A DNA stretch of 7,017 nucleotides from assembly GCA_902475865.1 (NCBI GenBank), contig CABSBK010000056.1:1-7017 (forward strand), written 5' to 3'. The notes below the pieces were generated by a model that had not been told where the DNA came from, made no database searches, and saw nothing but the letters and a program-made list of their open reading frames with translations. Shown here piece after piece: positions 6,192-7,017 of this stretch; position 1 is the stretch's first letter; every line of letters starts with the position of its first letter. Both the position numbers and the translations under genes were made by a program. This DNA comes from an uncultured Collinsella sp. (GTDB lineage: Bacteria; Actinomycetota; Coriobacteriia; Coriobacteriales; Coriobacteriaceae).

Positions 6192-6749
6192 CTATTTCTT
6201 GAACGGGAAACCGAAGGCGTCCAGAAGGGCCTTGGCCTCCTCATCGGTGTTGGCGGTGGTCACGAAAGTGATGTCCATACCACGCTGGTGATCGACGGAG
6301 TCGAAGTCGATCTCGGGGAAGATGAGCTGCTCGGTGACGCCCATGGAGAAGTTACCACGGCCGTCGAAGCTCTTGGCGGAGATGCCGCGGAAGTCGCGGA
6401 TACGGGGGATCGCGACGGAGGTCAGACGATCGAAGAACTCCCACATACGGTCGCCACGCAGGGTAACCTTGCAGCCGATCGGCATACCAGCGCGCAGGCG
6501 GAAGGTAGCGATGGACTTGCGGGCACGGGTGATCATCGGCTGCTGGCCGGTGATGGCGCGCAGGTCGCGCACGGCACCGTCGATGGCCTTGGAATCGGTA
6601 GCGGCCTCGCCGACACCCATGTTCACGACGATCTTCTCAAACTTGGGGATCATCATGACGTTCTCGTACTGGAACTTGTCCTGAAGCTGCTGCTTGACCT
6701 CGTTGTTGTACTTGGTCTTCAGACGCGGCACATACTTCTCTTCTGCCAT
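6192..6749 (-). CDS. rplE: 50S ribosomal protein L5
   Basis: L5 binds 5S rRNA with L18 and contacts the P-site tRNA and the small subunit at a central bridge. The 185-residue product is full length. It has [16 protein letters not shown] (34-49), the segment [21 protein letters not shown] (66-86, given in parts), [12 protein letters not shown] (88-99), [18 protein letters not shown] (120-137) and FPEIDFD (144-150). The ATG at 6747-6749 has a strong AAGGAG about 6 bases upstream. Normally rplX (L24) would end a few tens of bases upstream, but no L24 sequence can be read in the 268 bases there. This gene therefore seems to head the visible transcription unit. Confidence 0.98.
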   Translation of the reverse strand: MAEEKYVPRLKTKYNNEVKQQLQDKFQYENVMMIPKFEKIVVNMGVGEAATDSKAIDGAVRDLRAITGQQPMITRARKSIATFRLRAGMPIGCKVTLRGDRMWEFFDRLTSVAIPRIRDFRGISAKSFDGRGNFSMGVTEQLIFPEIDFDSVDHQRGMDITFVTTANTDEEAKALLDAFGFPFKK

Positions 6750-6886
6750 TGTTCACTCCTTCTTGGGGTTTTAAGCACGGGGCGTGGCCACGATGGGTTG
6801 TCCTCGTGCCTCCTGGCTGCATCCGCGCCGCTCATGGCATTTCGCGGTTTGGACTCGACGCAGCAGGAGCCGACAAAACAATCGGT
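6750..6886 (-). promoter_or_regulatory. Putative structured leader of the rplE unit
   Basis: Between the candidate promoter and rplE lie about 135 bases without a recognisable gene. On the mRNA strand the segment opposite 6860-6871 (GGCUCCUGCUGC) can pair with that opposite 6808-6820 (GCAGCCAGGAGGC), giving about 10 pairs with one bulge. A smaller CCGC/GCGG pairing lies inside. A second hairpin has GCACG/CGUGC arms (6775-6779 and 6805-6809), which touch the first stem, so the two may compete. Inside it is the palindrome CGTGGCCACG (6783-6792). Competing folds before a ribosomal-protein operon would suit autoregulation, but this is inference from hand pairing. Confidence 0.35.
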
Positions 6887-6915
6887 ACTATACGCGCATC
6901 GGGAGCGTATTTCCA
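6887..6915 (-). promoter_or_regulatory. Candidate promoter upstream of rplE
   Basis: On the minus strand TATAGT (6892-6887) is one base from the -10 consensus. TGGAAA (6915-6910), with 4 of 6 matches to TTGACA, lies 17 bases upstream. A start just after the -10 would give a leader of roughly 130 bases before rplE. Spacing and boxes are good for a housekeeping promoter, but the segment may also belong to a repeat, so it remains a candidate. Confidence 0.45.
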
Positions 6916-6962
6916 GAAAAACCTCTTCTGCCTGCACAACTCCACAACTCCCCCGCACAAAT

Positions 6963-6993
6963 TGATCCCTTGGGGACGGAGGAAAACGGATCA
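6963..6993. repeat. 31-base repeat-like element with TGATCC/GGATCA ends
   Basis: TGATCC (6963-6968) and GGATCA (6988-6993) are exact inverted ends of a compact 31-base segment with TTGGGGACGGAGGAAAAC inside. It looks like the conserved unit of a dispersed intergenic repeat. I have an unverified impression that similar segments recur in Collinsella genomes. Only one copy is present in this window, so multicopy status cannot be shown here. Confidence 0.35.
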
Positions 6994-7017
6994 CTTGGCT
7001 CGCCTGGCCCTCTGGGT

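Noticed and set aside
6162..6965. Plus-strand open frame of 267 codons opposite rplE and its leader
   Set aside because: Most of it is the complement of rplE and the rest crosses the leader; no recognisable protein features.
6719..6994. Minus-strand frame of 91 codons upstream of and into rplE
   Set aside because: It overlaps the rplE start in another frame, does not resemble L24, and covers the promoter-like and repeat-like DNA.
6991..7017. Possible end of an upstream gene reading TQRARRAK then TGA on the minus strand
   Set aside because: Only eight codons are inside the window, too few to support a coding call.

Overview
The window is the distal two thirds of a bacterial spc ribosomal-protein operon followed by the secY-adk-map-infA block. 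All twelve genes lie on the minus strand, so transcription runs from high to low coordinates. Gene content, order and style point to a high-GC Gram-positive. They include a zinc-type (C-x2-C) 61-residue S14, an adenylate kinase with a four-cysteine zinc LID, type I methionine aminopeptidase directly after adk, strong AGGAGG ribosome sites and frequent GTG starts. The protein sequences and the look of the intergenic DNA fit Coriobacteriia, most likely Collinsella or a close relative. This is an inference from memory of the families, not a search result.

Layout in transcription order: 7017-6750 is non-coding, with a candidate promoter, a potentially folded leader and a repeat-like segment. It is followed by rplE (L5), rpsN (S14), rpsH (S8), rplF (L6), rplR (L18), rpsE (S5), rpmD (L30), rplO (L15), secY, adk and map. 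A 226-231-base gap then holds a large nested inverted repeat, several short palindromes and a candidate promoter. infA (IF-1) follows, and the last 56 bases are non-coding. From rplR to map the genes are packed tightly (4-7-base overlaps or gaps of 2-18 bases, with Shine-Dalgarno sites inside or touching the previous gene), which fits translational coupling. The three longer gaps (rplE-rpsN, rpsN-rpsH, rplF-rplR) each contain one strong hairpin with no U-tract.

The genes belong together functionally. Most are 50S or 30S ribosomal proteins, SecY is the membrane channel through which many nascent proteins leave, Adk balances adenine nucleotides, Map removes the initiator methionine and IF-1 takes part in initiation. 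I see no new protein system here; the protein genes are ordinary housekeeping genes. The unusual material is non-coding: the nested inverted repeat that contains the map stop codon, the gap hairpins whose wobble pairs form only on the mRNA strand, and the absence of rplX (L24) from the usual place just upstream of rplE, where a promoter-like and repeat-like segment sits instead.
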